This document shows positions 55,056 through 64,000 of a stretch of DNA of 64,000 nt, one piece after another. Location: the NCBI RefSeq assembly GCF_003258705.1, contig NZ_CP029480.1, positions 186,001-250,000 on the forward strand. Direction: 5' to 3'. A program made the translations under genes and the position numbers. The notes under the pieces are model-generated. The model was not told the origin of the DNA and made no database searches. It worked only from the letters and a program-made list of their open reading frames with translations. This DNA is from Arcticibacterium luteifluviistationis (GTDB lineage Bacteria > Bacteroidota > Bacteroidia > Cytophagales > Spirosomataceae). Position 1 is the first letter of the stretch. Every line of letters starts with the position of its first letter.

Positions 55056-55568
55056 TCAATCATTATCATTCTTAATATTAAGGTCCATATCATCATAAAA
55101 ACCAAGTTGTTGGTCTCTAAGTAATTTGGTATAAAAAGCTATTTGACCCGTATGGTAAGATAAATGCTCTACTACATGAATTAAAATAGCTATTCCGGTA
55201 AAGTTAAAACCTTGTACATTTCTTTCTTTTACCCATTCCGTGTTATTAACCTCCCGAATTACTGCTTTTGCTTCATTTATCGTATCTTCAAATAGGAAGA
55301 TCAATTCTGCTTTAGAGTAACCACCTTTTGATTCAAATTCTTTGTCTCGCTGTCGTTTATCGGGTAAGTTGCCAAGAGAAGAAATGGCGTATTGTCTCAC
55401 ATTTCCACAAAGGTGAAGTATTAAGTTGCCAATGCTGTTAGAAGAGTTACTAGGCCTTTGCCAAACTTCCGTTTCGGATAATAAGTCTAGACACTTTCTA
55501 ATTCTTGGTGGGTTTTCGTCAATTCGGAAGATACTTTGTGCTACAAATTCTGATTGAAATACTGTCAT
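55056..55568 (-). CDS. DinB-like family protein
   Basis: 170 residues, four-helix-bundle type. Conserved metal-ligand-like histidines occur in NLILHLCGNVRQYAISSL and in AILIHVVEHLSYHTGQIAFY (H-x3-H type arrangement). DinB-like proteins are metal-binding, of largely unknown function, some acting as thiol S-transferases. First gene of the minus-strand trio between sufD and sufS. Confidence 0.9.
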   Translation of the reverse strand: MTVFQSEFVAQSIFRIDENPPRIRKCLDLLSETEVWQRPSNSSNSIGNLILHLCGNVRQYAISSLGNLPDKRQRDKEFESKGGYSKAELIFLFEDTINEAKAVIREVNNTEWVKERNVQGFNFTGIAILIHVVEHLSYHTGQIAFYTKLLRDQQLGFYDDMDLNIKNDND

Positions 55569-55638
55569 TCTCTCTAAAGTTCAATAATTAAACACAAGCA
55601 GTAAATTATTTAGATCTTTTCCAAACTAATTAATATCT

Positions 55639-56898
55639 ATGCTTGTTGGAACATTGAATAATAGAAAAGAAGCTTTGAATACGTTAAATATAGATAATAT
55701 AAGGGCGGAATTTCCAATTTTGGACCAAGATATCAATGGTAAAAAATTGGTTTATTTTGACAATGCCGCTACTACCCAGAAACCGCAAGTGGTTATTGAT
55801 GCAATCAGTAATTATTATACGGGTTATAATTCCAATATTCATAGAGGAGTCCATCATTTAGCGGAAAAAGCGACTTCTGCTTTTGAGTTATCAAGGAAGA
55901 CGATTAAGGAATTTATAAATGCTGAAAGTACAGAAGAGATAATCTTCACCTATGGTACTACAGACGGCATTAACCTTGTGGCTCAAACATATGGAAGAAG
56001 CTTTTTGAAGGCAGGTGATGAAATTATCATTAGTACCATGGAGCATCATTCTAATATAGTGCCCTGGCAAATGCTGTGTGAAGAAAAAGGCTGTGTTCTT
56101 AAAGTAATTCCTATCAATGATGAAGGTGATATTCTTTTTGACGAGTACAAGAAACTTCTTTCAGAAAAGACAAAGATAGTTTCGGTGGTTTATGCTTCAA
56201 ATGCTTTAGGAACTGTAAATCCGATAGCTGAAATTATAGAAGAAGCTCATAAAGTAGGAGCTGTGACACTAGTAGATGCTGCTCAGGCTATGTCTCATAT
56301 TGATATAGATGTGCAGGCTTTAGATATTGACTTCTTATGTTTTTCTGCCCATAAGCTTTACGGACCTACGGGTATGGGAGCATTGTATGGTAAAAAAGAA
56401 CTGCTGAATAAGATGCCACCATGGCGTGGGGGAGGAGAAATGATTAAGGAAGTTACTTTTGAGAAGACTACCTATAATGAACTCCCTTATAAGTTTGAAG
56501 CGGGTACGCCAAATATTGCTGACGTAATCGGAATTACAGCGGCTATTGACTACGTTAATAAGCTTGGGAAAAAGAATATAGCCGATTATGAAAATGAACT
56601 TTTAGAATATGCTACAGAGCGTTTTGAGGCAATTTCCGGTTTAAAGATTATAGGTAGAGCTAAAGTAAAAGTTAGCGTTCTATCTTTTGTAATTGATGGC
56701 ATTCATCCACAAGATATTGGTGTGTTGCTAGACCAACAAGGCATTGCTATTAGAACTGGGCACCACTGTACGCAGCCTCTTATGCAGCGTTTGGACCTTG
56801 TAGGAACTTCTAGAGCCTCATTTGCCGTTTATAATACCAAAGGGGAGATTGATAGGATGGTAGAGGGAATTGAAAAGGCTAAGCGGTTTTTATTGTAA
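55639..56898 (+). CDS. sufS: cysteine desulfurase SufS
   Basis: 419 residues, slightly longer at the N-terminus than the ~405 typical of SufS, so the real start may be a little downstream. Motifs: YFDNAATTQKPQVVIDAISN, TYGTTDGINLVAQTYG, TLVDAAQAMSHIDIDVQALD, the PLP lysine in FLCFSAHKLYGPTGMGALYG, and the active Cys in AIRTGHHCTQPLMQRL. It removes sulfur from cysteine for Fe-S assembly. sufE, a SufT-like gene and a bacilliredoxin follow. Confidence 0.95.
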   Translation: MLVGTLNNRKEALNTLNIDNIRAEFPILDQDINGKKLVYFDNAATTQKPQVVIDAISNYYTGYNSNIHRGVHHLAEKATSAFELSRKTIKEFINAESTEEIIFTYGTTDGINLVAQTYGRSFLKAGDEIIISTMEHHSNIVPWQMLCEEKGCVLKVIPINDEGDILFDEYKKLLSEKTKIVSVVYASNALGTVNPIAEIIEEAHKVGAVTLVDAAQAMSHIDIDVQALDIDFLCFSAHKLYGPTGMGALYGKKELLNKMPPWRGGGEMIKEVTFEKTTYNELPYKFEAGTPNIADVIGITAAIDYVNKLGKKNIADYENELLEYATERFEAISGLKIIGRAKVKVSVLSFVIDGIHPQDIGVLLDQQGIAIRTGHHCTQPLMQRLDLVGTSRASFAVYNTKGEIDRMVEGIEKAKRFLL

Positions 56899-56923
56899 AT
56901 TGCCAACTGAAAGACACAAAGAA

Positions 56924-57352
56924 ATGACGATAAAGGAAATACAAGAAGAAATAATAGAGGATTTTGAGCTTTTTGACGATTGGGAAGGCAAATATGAGTA
57001 TATCATAGATTTGGGCAAAAGCTTACCAAAAATGTCGGATGAGTTTAAAACAGAAGACAACGTTATAAAAGGATGTCAATCTTTAGTTTGGTTAAATGCT
57101 TATACAGAGGGTGATAAGGTTTATTTTCAAGCAGACAGTGAAGCCATTATTGTTAAAGGATTGGTAAGTATGCTATTAAAGGTTTTATCAGGGCATAAGG
57201 CAGATGAAATTTTAAATGCAGACCTTTATTTTATTGAAAAAGTGGGTCTTGCTGGGCATTTAGCTCAAACAAGGTCAAACGGACTAGCCTCTATGGTTAA
57301 ACAAATGAAAATGTACGCATTAGCGTATACAAGTCAAGAATTAAAGATATGA
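56924..57352 (+). CDS. sufE: sulfur acceptor protein SufE
   Basis: 142 residues from the ATG at 56924; an open frame from 56870 would overlap sufS. Motifs: FELFDDWEGKYEYIIDLGKS, DNVIKGCQSLVWLNAYTEGD (the acceptor Cys in K-G-C-Q-S) and the end SNGLASMVKQMKMYAL. It takes the persulfide from SufS. It starts 25 bp after sufS. Confidence 0.95.
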   Translation: MTIKEIQEEIIEDFELFDDWEGKYEYIIDLGKSLPKMSDEFKTEDNVIKGCQSLVWLNAYTEGDKVYFQADSEAIIVKGLVSMLLKVLSGHKADEILNADLYFIEKVGLAGHLAQTRSNGLASMVKQMKMYALAYTSQELKI

Positions 57353-57666
57353 CAGAAGTAGAAACAGAATTAAAGGATAAAGTTGTAGCGGCCATAAAAG
57401 AAGTTTATGACCCTGAAATACCGGTAGATGTTTTTGAGTTAGGATTGATTTACGAAGTAAAGATTTTCCCTGTCAATAACGTTTACATTTTAATGACACT
57501 TACATCACCATCATGCCCGTCTGCAGAGGCTATTCCAGCTGAAATAGAACAAAAAGCAAGAGAAGTAGAGGGTGTTAGTGACGTAACCGTGGAGTTGACT
57601 TTTGACCCTCCTTATACACAAGACATGATGTCTGAAGAGGCAAAATTGGAACTTGGTTTCATGTAA
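57349..57666 (+). CDS. SUF-system Fe-S assembly protein, DUF59 (SufT-like)
   Basis: 105 residues, MIP18/DUF59 domain: AAIKEVYDPEIPVDVFELGL, then LTSPSCPSAEAIPAEIEQKA (conserved Cys) and VTVELTFDPPYTQDMMSEEA. It helps Fe-S maturation in SUF systems. The ATG overlaps the sufE stop by 4 bp (57349-57352). Confidence 0.92.
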   Translation: MTEVETELKDKVVAAIKEVYDPEIPVDVFELGLIYEVKIFPVNNVYILMTLTSPSCPSAEAIPAEIEQKAREVEGVSDVTVELTFDPPYTQDMMSEEAKLELGFM

Positions 57667-57704
57667 TTTATAAAAATAACAGAATAATTTAAACAAAGAT
57701 AGAT

Positions 57705-58130
57705 ATGTATCCTCCTCATTTAGTTGCACCTATGAAAGCTCAGTTAACCGATGCCGGTTTTACAGAACTTCTTACGGCTGCTGACGTAGATAATTTCATG
57801 GAAAACCAAAAAGGTACGGCCGTAATAGTAATAAACTCTGTTTGTGGTTGTGCTGCTGGAACTTGTCGTCCGGGTGTATTGGCTTCTTTAGCAAATGCTA
57901 CCATCAAACCAGACCAATTGGTTACTGTTTTTGCGGGTGTTGACACTGAAGCTACACAGCGTATGCGTGAGCATATTCCAATGCCTCCATCGTCTCCATC
58001 AATAGCTTTATATAAAAACGGAGAGTTGGCTCATTTTGTAGAAAGACATCACATTGAAGGTCGTTCGGCAGAGATGATTGCTCAGCACTTAGGAATGGTT
58101 TATGATGAACTTTGTGCTACGGAAGCATAA
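57705..58130 (+). CDS. BrxA/BrxB-family bacilliredoxin
   Basis: 141 residues, thioredoxin-like YphP/YqiW family, with the unusual active site VCGCAAGTCRPG (C-G-C). Bacilliredoxins remove bacillithiol from proteins. It closes the suf operon, 38 bp after the DUF59 gene; the terminator at 58160-58195 follows. Confidence 0.93.
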   Translation: MYPPHLVAPMKAQLTDAGFTELLTAADVDNFMENQKGTAVIVINSVCGCAAGTCRPGVLASLANATIKPDQLVTVFAGVDTEATQRMREHIPMPPSSPSIALYKNGELAHFVERHHIEGRSAEMIAQHLGMVYDELCATEA

Positions 58131-58159
58131 GTTTCTAAGAATAGCTTAATTCAACATTT

Positions 58160-58195
58160 AAGAGGTCGTCTCATTCAGAGACGGCCTCTTTTTTT
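58160..58195 (+). terminator. intrinsic terminator of the suf operon
   Basis: Stem aagaggtcgtctc (58160-58172) / gagacggcctctt (58178-58190) with one G-T pair, 5-nt loop, followed by T7. Confidence 0.93.
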
Positions 58196-58410
58196 GTAAA
58201 AAGGATTCAAAAATGGTCTATTAAACTCATTCGTATATCTAATAATGGAACTTAGCCCAAATACCCTCCAAACCCTACTTTTAGCTCTCTAATGGCATAG
58301 ATTTTGAACTCTAAATGCTAAACGAAGAATGTGTTATGACAATCTTGGTTGTCAGAAAAATATTTTAATGGCTGTTTAAAAGTTTAATACAGTAGTTAAA
58401 GGAGCTAATT

Positions 58411-61400
58411 ATGTCAGAAAGAAAAATCAAATATCAATTAAGTATTGAGAAAATACTTAGGGGACTCCCTTCTAAAATTGGATGTAAGGCTGTCTTATTA
58501 TGCTCCCGTCTTACGGGCTACAGAGATTGTCAAACTTTTGATAGTAAGGTTGACCAAAAGCTTATTAGAAAACTTAATATTCCTGCTTTACAAGCTTTTA
58601 TTGAAACTCAAGAAAAGAAGCCTAGTTTCTCTACTATAAAAAATAGAGTTCCTGAATTATCTTTTCTAAAAAAAGATAATTCCATCAAAGGGCTTGAATT
58701 AGTTCCTATTTCTGGCGGAAATGGTAATAAAATTGGAGTCTTACTAATTTTTACTACGACCACAAGCTTTGATTCTAGTATTATAAAAGTTGATCTTAAA
58801 AAGCTAGCGTATGAATTAGAGGCATGTGATGAGTTCTCTAATCTTTCTTTTTACGAGAACATATTCAAAAAATCCTCGGACATGGTGATGGTAGCTGGTA
58901 CCGATGGTTATATTAAACGTGTCAATCCGGCATTTAGAACTTTATTATGGTCGGAAGAAGAGCTTTTTAATAAAAAAGCAATTGAATTTGTTCATCCAAA
59001 AGACTTGGAGGCTGTAAAAAAGGCTATTGCTGGGATAAATAGGAAAACCAACCATTTAGAGTTTGACGCAAGATTAAAAGAGAAAACGGGGGGCTATAGG
59101 AAAATTGAGTGGGTGATTTCTTTAGATGTTGCAAATCAACTTGTTTATGGAATTGGTCGTGATATAACCAAAGCAGAAGAGACTAAATATGAGTTAATAA
59201 GAGCCAAAGAGATGCTTGAGGGTACAAACCGAGTAGCAAAAATTGGTGGTTGGGAGTATAATGCGGTTAATGAAAGTTTATTTTGGACTTCCATAACGCA
59301 CGAGATACATGAGGTTGGAGAGGAGTATGATATTAATATAAATAACGGGATCTCCTTTTATAAAGAAGGAGAAAGCCTCGACAAAATTTCAAAAGTTTTT
59401 AATCTAGCAGTTGAACAAGGTATTCCTTTCGATGTAGAATGTGAGATTATTACTTTTAAAGGTAATGCAAAGTGGGTTAGGTCAATAGGAAAACCACATT
59501 TTGTAAATGGAAATTGCATTAAAGTAACGGGAACATTTCAGGATATTACAAAGGAAAAGAGCACCCGCCTGGCCCTTGAGTCTATAAACAATAGAATGGA
59601 GGCTGTTCTTAACGCAAGTACAGAAACTTGTATTATAGCAACGGACTTAAATGGTAAAATCACTCATTTTAACTCTGGTTCGGAAATATTATTAGGGTAT
59701 ACTGCTAAGGAAATAGTGGGAATTTATACACCAATAATTTTTTATGATGCTAAAGAATTAGAAAATCAAGCACAAGAGCTTTCCAAAGACTTTGGGCTTA
59801 TGATAAATTCAGGAATTGACAGTTTTAGACTTAGATCCAAACTTGGATTACCAGATAATGGCGAGTTTACTTATATAACAAGGGATAATGAACGAGTAAA
59901 TGTAAAGATTTCAGTAACGCCAATTCGCGATAAAAGTGACGAGATTGTTGGGTATTTAAGTGTTGCTGACGATATAACAGAGAAAAAACTTTGGGAAAAG
60001 AAGATACTTGAAAGTGAAAAAAGATATCGAGTATTTTTTGACAACTCTGAGGTAATTATGTTCACCCATGACATGAATGGTAATTTCAATTCCATGAACT
60101 CGATGGGAGCAAAGGTTATTGGAATAGAGATGGAAGAAATAAGTCAAAAAAGTATTATTGATATTATTCCTTTTAAGTCAAAAGGTAGTTTTCCTTATTA
60201 TCTAAAAGAATTAGAGGAAAATGGAAAGGCCAAAGGACTTATGCAAGTTTTTAATCATTCAGGTCGGGAGATGACTTGGATGTATAATAATGTAGTAATA
60301 GAGTCAGCAGAAGGAGTTAAGTATGTTTTGGGTAACGTAATAGACATTACTGACAGAATAGAGCTAGAAAGAGATTTGAATGAGTCAAAAAAACTGGCGG
60401 AGTATAATGCAAGAATGAAGGATCTATTTCTGGCTAATATGAGTCATGAAATTAGAACTCCGATGAATGCTATTACCGGTTTTGCTAGATTACTAGGAGA
60501 TACAAAGCTAGACTTTGAGCAGGATGATTATTTGAAGTCAATAAGGACTGCTTCTTCTAATCTGCTGAATATAATAAACGATATTTTAGATTTTTCTAAG
60601 ATAGAGTCTGGCGAGGTTAACATTGAAAGTATTGACTTCAGTTTAAAAGAAAACGTATCTAATGTAGAACGTTTATTGGCTCCAAATGCTAAGGCTAAAA
60701 ACCTGAATTTAATGTTTGATATTGGTGAGAGTGTTCCTCAATCTTTAATAGGAGACCCTACTCGTCTTAATCAAATTTTGACAAACCTTATTAGTAACGC
60801 TATTAAATTTACTGAGCAAGGCTTTGTAAAAGTAGAAGTAAAGCTTTTTAATGAAAGTGAGGACTTCTCTGAAGTTCAGTTTAGTGTTACGGATTCAGGA
60901 ATTGGTATTCCTAAGGATAAAGTTCAAGTAATTTTTGAAAGGTTTACACAGGCAAATACTAATACCACAAGAAAATACGGTGGAACGGGATTGGGGCTGA
61001 GTATTTCTAAATCATTAGTAGAACTTCAAAACGGTACGTTCTTCGTTGAAAGTGAGGAAGGCATGGGGTCTTGCTTTGCTTTTAGAATTCCATTTAAAAA
61101 GTGTATTGAAGAAAAAGGAAAAACTTCCATAGTAGAAAAAACAATATTTAAGCATTCTGGACTAAAGGTTCTTTTGGTAGAAGATAATATCTTAAATCAA
61201 AAGCTTGCTTTAAAAGTGCTGGAAAAGCAAGGCTTTATAGCTAAAGTGGCCGAAGATGGTAAAGTGGCTGTAGAGATATTGGCGAAGGAAATTTTTGATG
61301 TGGTATTAATGGATCTCCAAATGCCTGAAATGGATGGCTATCAAGCTACTGAATATATTAGAGAAACGCTCAAACTAGATGTTCCTATTATTTCAATGAC

Positions 61401-61890
61401 TGCTCACTCCTTAGTAGGCGAAAAGGAGAAATGTATAAAAGTAGGTATGAATGACTATTTACCTAAACCGTTTAGTCAAGAGCAGCTTTATGAAAAAATA
61501 ATCACACTAACACAGAATAAACAGATGGAAGAAAAGACGGTGGTGTCAAAACCCACTTATGATTTAAATTATCTCAGAACTATGGCTGAAGGGAACAAGG
61601 AGTTCGAGAAGGATATTATCAATACTTCTTTAGTTCATATTCCAGATAATTTAAAATTATTATTTAATGCCATTCGATTACTAGACCTGAAGGAGGTAAG
61701 TGCGGTAGCACATCGTTTAAAATCGTCATTTAATGTTATGGGAATTGATGATCAGAATCTTCTAAAAGACTTTGAACTTAAAGGGATTGATGATTTATCT
61801 ACGCTTGAAAATATGTATATCAAATTAGATGATATTTATAACCAAACAAGAGAGTGTTTAGAACTAGAACTGGAAGAATATTATGCCTAA
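58411..61890 (+). CDS. multi-PAS hybrid histidine kinase with receiver and Hpt domains
   Basis: 1159 residues. An N-terminal GAF-like or unknown region (1-140) is followed by about four PAS domains (~145-260, ~270-390, ~395-525, ~535-650). The HisKA box LANMSHEIRTPMNAITGF has the phosphorylated H679; the HATPase has DSGIGIPKDKVQVIFERF and GGTGLGLSIS. A receiver domain has D968 in VVLMDLQMPEMDG. The last ~100 residues form an Hpt domain with H1101 (AVAHRLKSSFNVMG). No membrane segments, so it senses cytoplasmic signals. The response regulator at 61922 and two further genes follow with short gaps. Confidence 0.93.
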   Translation: MSERKIKYQLSIEKILRGLPSKIGCKAVLLCSRLTGYRDCQTFDSKVDQKLIRKLNIPALQAFIETQEKKPSFSTIKNRVPELSFLKKDNSIKGLELVPISGGNGNKIGVLLIFTTTTSFDSSIIKVDLKKLAYELEACDEFSNLSFYENIFKKSSDMVMVAGTDGYIKRVNPAFRTLLWSEEELFNKKAIEFVHPKDLEAVKKAIAGINRKTNHLEFDARLKEKTGGYRKIEWVISLDVANQLVYGIGRDITKAEETKYELIRAKEMLEGTNRVAKIGGWEYNAVNESLFWTSITHEIHEVGEEYDININNGISFYKEGESLDKISKVFNLAVEQGIPFDVECEIITFKGNAKWVRSIGKPHFVNGNCIKVTGTFQDITKEKSTRLALESINNRMEAVLNASTETCIIATDLNGKITHFNSGSEILLGYTAKEIVGIYTPIIFYDAKELENQAQELSKDFGLMINSGIDSFRLRSKLGLPDNGEFTYITRDNERVNVKISVTPIRDKSDEIVGYLSVADDITEKKLWEKKILESEKRYRVFFDNSEVIMFTHDMNGNFNSMNSMGAKVIGIEMEEISQKSIIDIIPFKSKGSFPYYLKELEENGKAKGLMQVFNHSGREMTWMYNNVVIESAEGVKYVLGNVIDITDRIELERDLNESKKLAEYNARMKDLFLANMSHEIRTPMNAITGFARLLGDTKLDFEQDDYLKSIRTASSNLLNIINDILDFSKIESGEVNIESIDFSLKENVSNVERLLAPNAKAKNLNLMFDIGESVPQSLIGDPTRLNQILTNLISNAIKFTEQGFVKVEVKLFNESEDFSEVQFSVTDSGIGIPKDKVQVIFERFTQANTNTTRKYGGTGLGLSISKSLVELQNGTFFVESEEGMGSCFAFRIPFKKCIEEKGKTSIVEKTIFKHSGLKVLLVEDNILNQKLALKVLEKQGFIAKVAEDGKVAVEILAKEIFDVVLMDLQMPEMDGYQATEYIRETLKLDVPIISMTAHSLVGEKEKCIKVGMNDYLPKPFSQEQLYEKIITLTQNKQMEEKTVVSKPTYDLNYLRTMAEGNKEFEKDIINTSLVHIPDNLKLLFNAIRLLDLKEVSAVAHRLKSSFNVMGIDDQNLLKDFELKGIDDLSTLENMYIKLDDIYNQTRECLELELEEYYA

Positions 61891-61921
61891 AAGGTATGTT
61901 AATAATAAAAAGACTGCGTGA

Positions 61922-62302
61922 ATGAATATACTTTTAATTGAAGATGATATATTATTACTAAAAACTGTTGAATACAAACTGACTAAAAACGGCTTTGATG
62001 TGGAGACTTGCAAGAATGGATATGACGCCACAGCTTACCTAGATGCTAATACTCCAGATCTAATTGTGACTGATATTATGATGCCGTTTATTAATGGCCT
62101 GGAGATAGTAAGTTATGTCAGAAATATATTAAAAAGAGACACTCCCATCATTATGCTAAGCTGTGCGGGCTTAGAAAAAACAGTATTAGAGGCATTTGAA
62201 TTAGGTGCCGACGACTTTATCACCAAACCTTTTAGTCCGAACGAATTAATAATAAGGATTAATAAAAATTTGGCTACAAGAAAAGTTATTAAGAATACGT
62301 AG
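61922..62302 (+). CDS. single-domain response regulator
   Basis: 126 residues, receiver only. Phosphorylation site D51 in DLIVTDIMMPFINGLE; switch Ser/Thr in PIIMLSCAG and Lys in DFITKPFSPNEL. There is no output domain, so it acts through protein contacts. It is the natural partner for the kinase upstream (31 bp). Confidence 0.93.
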   Translation: MNILLIEDDILLLKTVEYKLTKNGFDVETCKNGYDATAYLDANTPDLIVTDIMMPFINGLEIVSYVRNILKRDTPIIMLSCAGLEKTVLEAFELGADDFITKPFSPNELIIRINKNLATRKVIKNT

Positions 62303-62304
62303 AA

Positions 62305-63393
62305 ATGAATTGGATGAGTATCATATTATTAAGTATCGAAATCTCGGGTATTAAAGCCTTAGCGATGCTTTACGGTATGAGCTTATTTCTAGTGATTTTG
62401 AGCTTTATATTCTTTTGGATAGTGATGTCAACTAGAAAATCAAAAGAAAAGTTAAGAAACCAAAAGGAAATTCTGGTTGACAGATGTCGTGAGTTTATTT
62501 CTGAATTGGTTTTTGAGGATGACCTCTGTAAAGAGTCAAAACAGTTTGAGCATTACCTATTGTCTTCTAATTTTAGAAGTCAAATTTTACTAGAAGAATT
62601 AATTAACCTTCATAAAAGTCTTAAGGGAGAGTTAGCACATTTTCTGGAAGGTTATTTTATAAATAAGAAGCTTTATAAGCTTAGCTTTTCTAAAGTAAAG
62701 AGTCATAATGATTATGATGTAATAGAAGGCTTGTACGAACTGTCTAAGTTAAACGCTAAGGTGGCTATACCAATGGTGCTTAAAATATATAGGAGACAGC
62801 AAGAGTCAGAAATGAAGAATTACTTCTTGGAGTTCCTTATTAATCAAAGTCCAAAAGAAGGTATTGATGAACTAATTAAAGCATCCACTTTTTTATCAGA
62901 CTGGTTTCAAATTAAGGTTATCAATATATTAAATGACAATAACTTTATAGCCGTTCCTCCATTGTCAAAATGGCTAAAAAGAGGTGGTAGTCATGCTATT
63001 TTTGGCTGTAAACTTACCGCATATGCTAAGGTACATTCAGAAGCAGACGAGTTAATAGGTCTACTTGATTCAAAGAATGATGACTTAAAAATAGAAGCAT
63101 TGAGAGCACTTGTAGCTCTGGAAGCAAAACAGAATGATGAATTACTAATTAAAAATTACTTTAATCAGTCAGATTTAGTACAAAGGGAAATTCTATTGAC
63201 TTTGACTCAGTTTGAATCAGACCTTAATGTTGTTTTTCTAAATAAGTGTAAAGTATCAAAGGCAAGTGAAATTAGACTGTTCGCACGAAATGCTCTCAAT
63301 AAACTAAGTAGGTCTAAGAAATACTTAGAGTTACAGCAGCAAGCTTCTTTAGCCTATAGTAGGAGCAACAGTGGTTTAAAAATAGGGGCCTAA
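62305..63393 (+). CDS. membrane-anchored HEAT-repeat protein
   Basis: 362 residues. One membrane helix near 25-43 (SLFLVILSFIFFWIVM), then helical repeats: KAVAIPMVLKIYRRQ-like units such as SKLNAKVAIPMVLKIYRRQ, DDLKIEALRALVALEAKQ and KASEIRLFARNALNKLS. These HEAT-like repeats probably serve as a scaffold between the response regulator and the glycosyltransferase. It starts 2 bp after the response regulator stop. Confidence 0.87.
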   Translation: MNWMSIILLSIEISGIKALAMLYGMSLFLVILSFIFFWIVMSTRKSKEKLRNQKEILVDRCREFISELVFEDDLCKESKQFEHYLLSSNFRSQILLEELINLHKSLKGELAHFLEGYFINKKLYKLSFSKVKSHNDYDVIEGLYELSKLNAKVAIPMVLKIYRRQQESEMKNYFLEFLINQSPKEGIDELIKASTFLSDWFQIKVINILNDNNFIAVPPLSKWLKRGGSHAIFGCKLTAYAKVHSEADELIGLLDSKNDDLKIEALRALVALEAKQNDELLIKNYFNQSDLVQREILLTLTQFESDLNVVFLNKCKVSKASEIRLFARNALNKLSRSKKYLELQQQASLAYSRSNSGLKIGA

Positions 63394-63395
63394 TT

Positions 63396-64000
63396 ATGAA
63401 TGTCTTTTTAGAATACCTTTCCTATTTTGCCCAAAGGACTCTATTCGTTTATGCGGTAGTGTTAATGCTGTCGTATATTGTACTGGGTTATATCTCTATT
63501 AAGGCTCTAAAAAAGTATCTTTTAGTTAATAAACATACTAACTATCTCGAGTTACTTCCTTCGAGTCAGGTTCCTGCAATTTCGCTGATTGCCCCAGCGT
63601 ATAATGAGGGCTTAACCATTGTTGAGAATATTCGTTCTTTGGTTTCATTACATTACTCTAATTTCGAGGTAATAATAGTTAACGATGGAAGTAAAGATGA
63701 TACACTTGAAAAAGCGGTTAAAGCCTATGAAATGGAGCCGGTAGATTACAAGTTTACTCAACACATCGCTACAAAAAAAATCAGGCAAATATACCGTTCT
63801 AGTTTACCTGCCTTTAAACATCTAATTCTAATTGATAAAGATAACGGCGGAAAATCAGATGCATTAAACACGGGTGTAAATGTATCTAAAAGTAAATATG
63901 TGGCCTGTATTGATGTGGATTGCATCCTAGAACAAGATTCCCTTTTGAAGCTAGCTAAACCTTTTCTTGACTCAGAAAAGAAGGTAATAGCCACCGGCGG
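63396..64000 (+). CDS. glycosyltransferase family 2 protein (3' end beyond window)
   Basis: 202 codons from the ATG at 63396, 2 bp after the HEAT gene; open to the right edge. A membrane helix (about 17-38) precedes the GT2 domain: ISLIAPAYNEGLTIVENIRS, FEVIIVNDGSKDDTLEKAV, NGGKSDALNTGVNVSKSKYV and the metal motif CIDVDCILEQDSL (DxD). This is the layout of membrane polysaccharide synthases of the poly-GlcNAc/cellulose type. It closes the visible operon kinase-regulator-HEAT-GT2. Confidence 0.9.
   Translation, partial: MNVFLEYLSYFAQRTLFVYAVVLMLSYIVLGYISIKALKKYLLVNKHTNYLELLPSSQVPAISLIAPAYNEGLTIVENIRSLVSLHYSNFEVIIVNDGSKDDTLEKAVKAYEMEPVDYKFTQHIATKKIRQIYRSSLPAFKHLILIDKDNGGKSDALNTGVNVSKSKYVACIDVDCILEQDSLLKLAKPFLDSEKKVIATG

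Overview
The window is AT-rich and looks like a chromosome segment from a Bacteroidota bacterium, probably of the Cytophagales. The evidence is a giant surface protein ending in a gliding-motility / type IX secretion C-terminal domain, TAnnTTTG-type promoters, a SatD/DUF3307 pair, a FucP-like GlcNAc transporter, a PVC-type cytochrome and a tmRNA tag ending in YAMAA.

Layout. 1-5.6 kb (minus strand): an N-type (alternate) F1Fo ATPase operon in the order atpD-C-Q-R-B-E-F-A, running off the left edge, with a universal stress protein upstream. 6-11.2 kb: two small hypothetical genes, a secreted FAD oxidoreductase, NhaA and tRNA-Glu. 11.4-13.9 kb: a secreted M14 carboxypeptidase.

14.4-27.5 kb is the accessory core. 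A giant tandem-repeat protein gene (minus strand) has lost its 5' end: its reading frame runs straight into a 118-bp fragment of a group II intron. Next to it are three integron-type gene cassettes (plus strand). Each starts with GTT plus a short core whose reverse complement lies at the end of the same cassette, and they are separated by hairpin attC-like sites. A complete group II intron (minus strand, IIC-attC-like) sits inside the attC of the second cassette. No integron integrase is visible, so the cassettes are either part of a larger array or a cluster without an integrase.

27.5-36 kb holds small accessory genes (methyltransferase, XRE regulator, hydrolase, HxlR/VOC pair, Crp/Fnr, PfpI-like lipoprotein, ACT_3, SMR exporter). 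36-40 kb has a DUF1080 protein and a large PVC-type cytochrome c / HEAT lipoprotein. 40-43 kb contains a third, diverged intron fragment abutting a tmRNA 3'-end remnant, a Crp/Fnr gene, a lipoprotein, the real tmRNA (ssrA) and a pseudogene scrap of a DUF3307 gene whose intact relative lies at 47.7 kb.

43-48 kb: nagB-nagA convergent with a sugar MFS transporter and a Gfo/Idh/MocA oxidoreductase, then DUF3307-SatD. Four 29-bp tandem repeats fill the gap upstream of satD. 49-51.5 kb: arginine deiminase plus CtlX (arginine/citrulline breakdown). 51.7-58.1 kb: sufCD, then three minus-strand genes, then sufS-sufE-sufT-like and a bacilliredoxin; sufB is absent here. 58.4-64 kb: a multi-PAS hybrid histidine kinase, a response regulator, a membrane HEAT protein and a GT2 glycosyltransferase cut by the right edge, apparently one operon.
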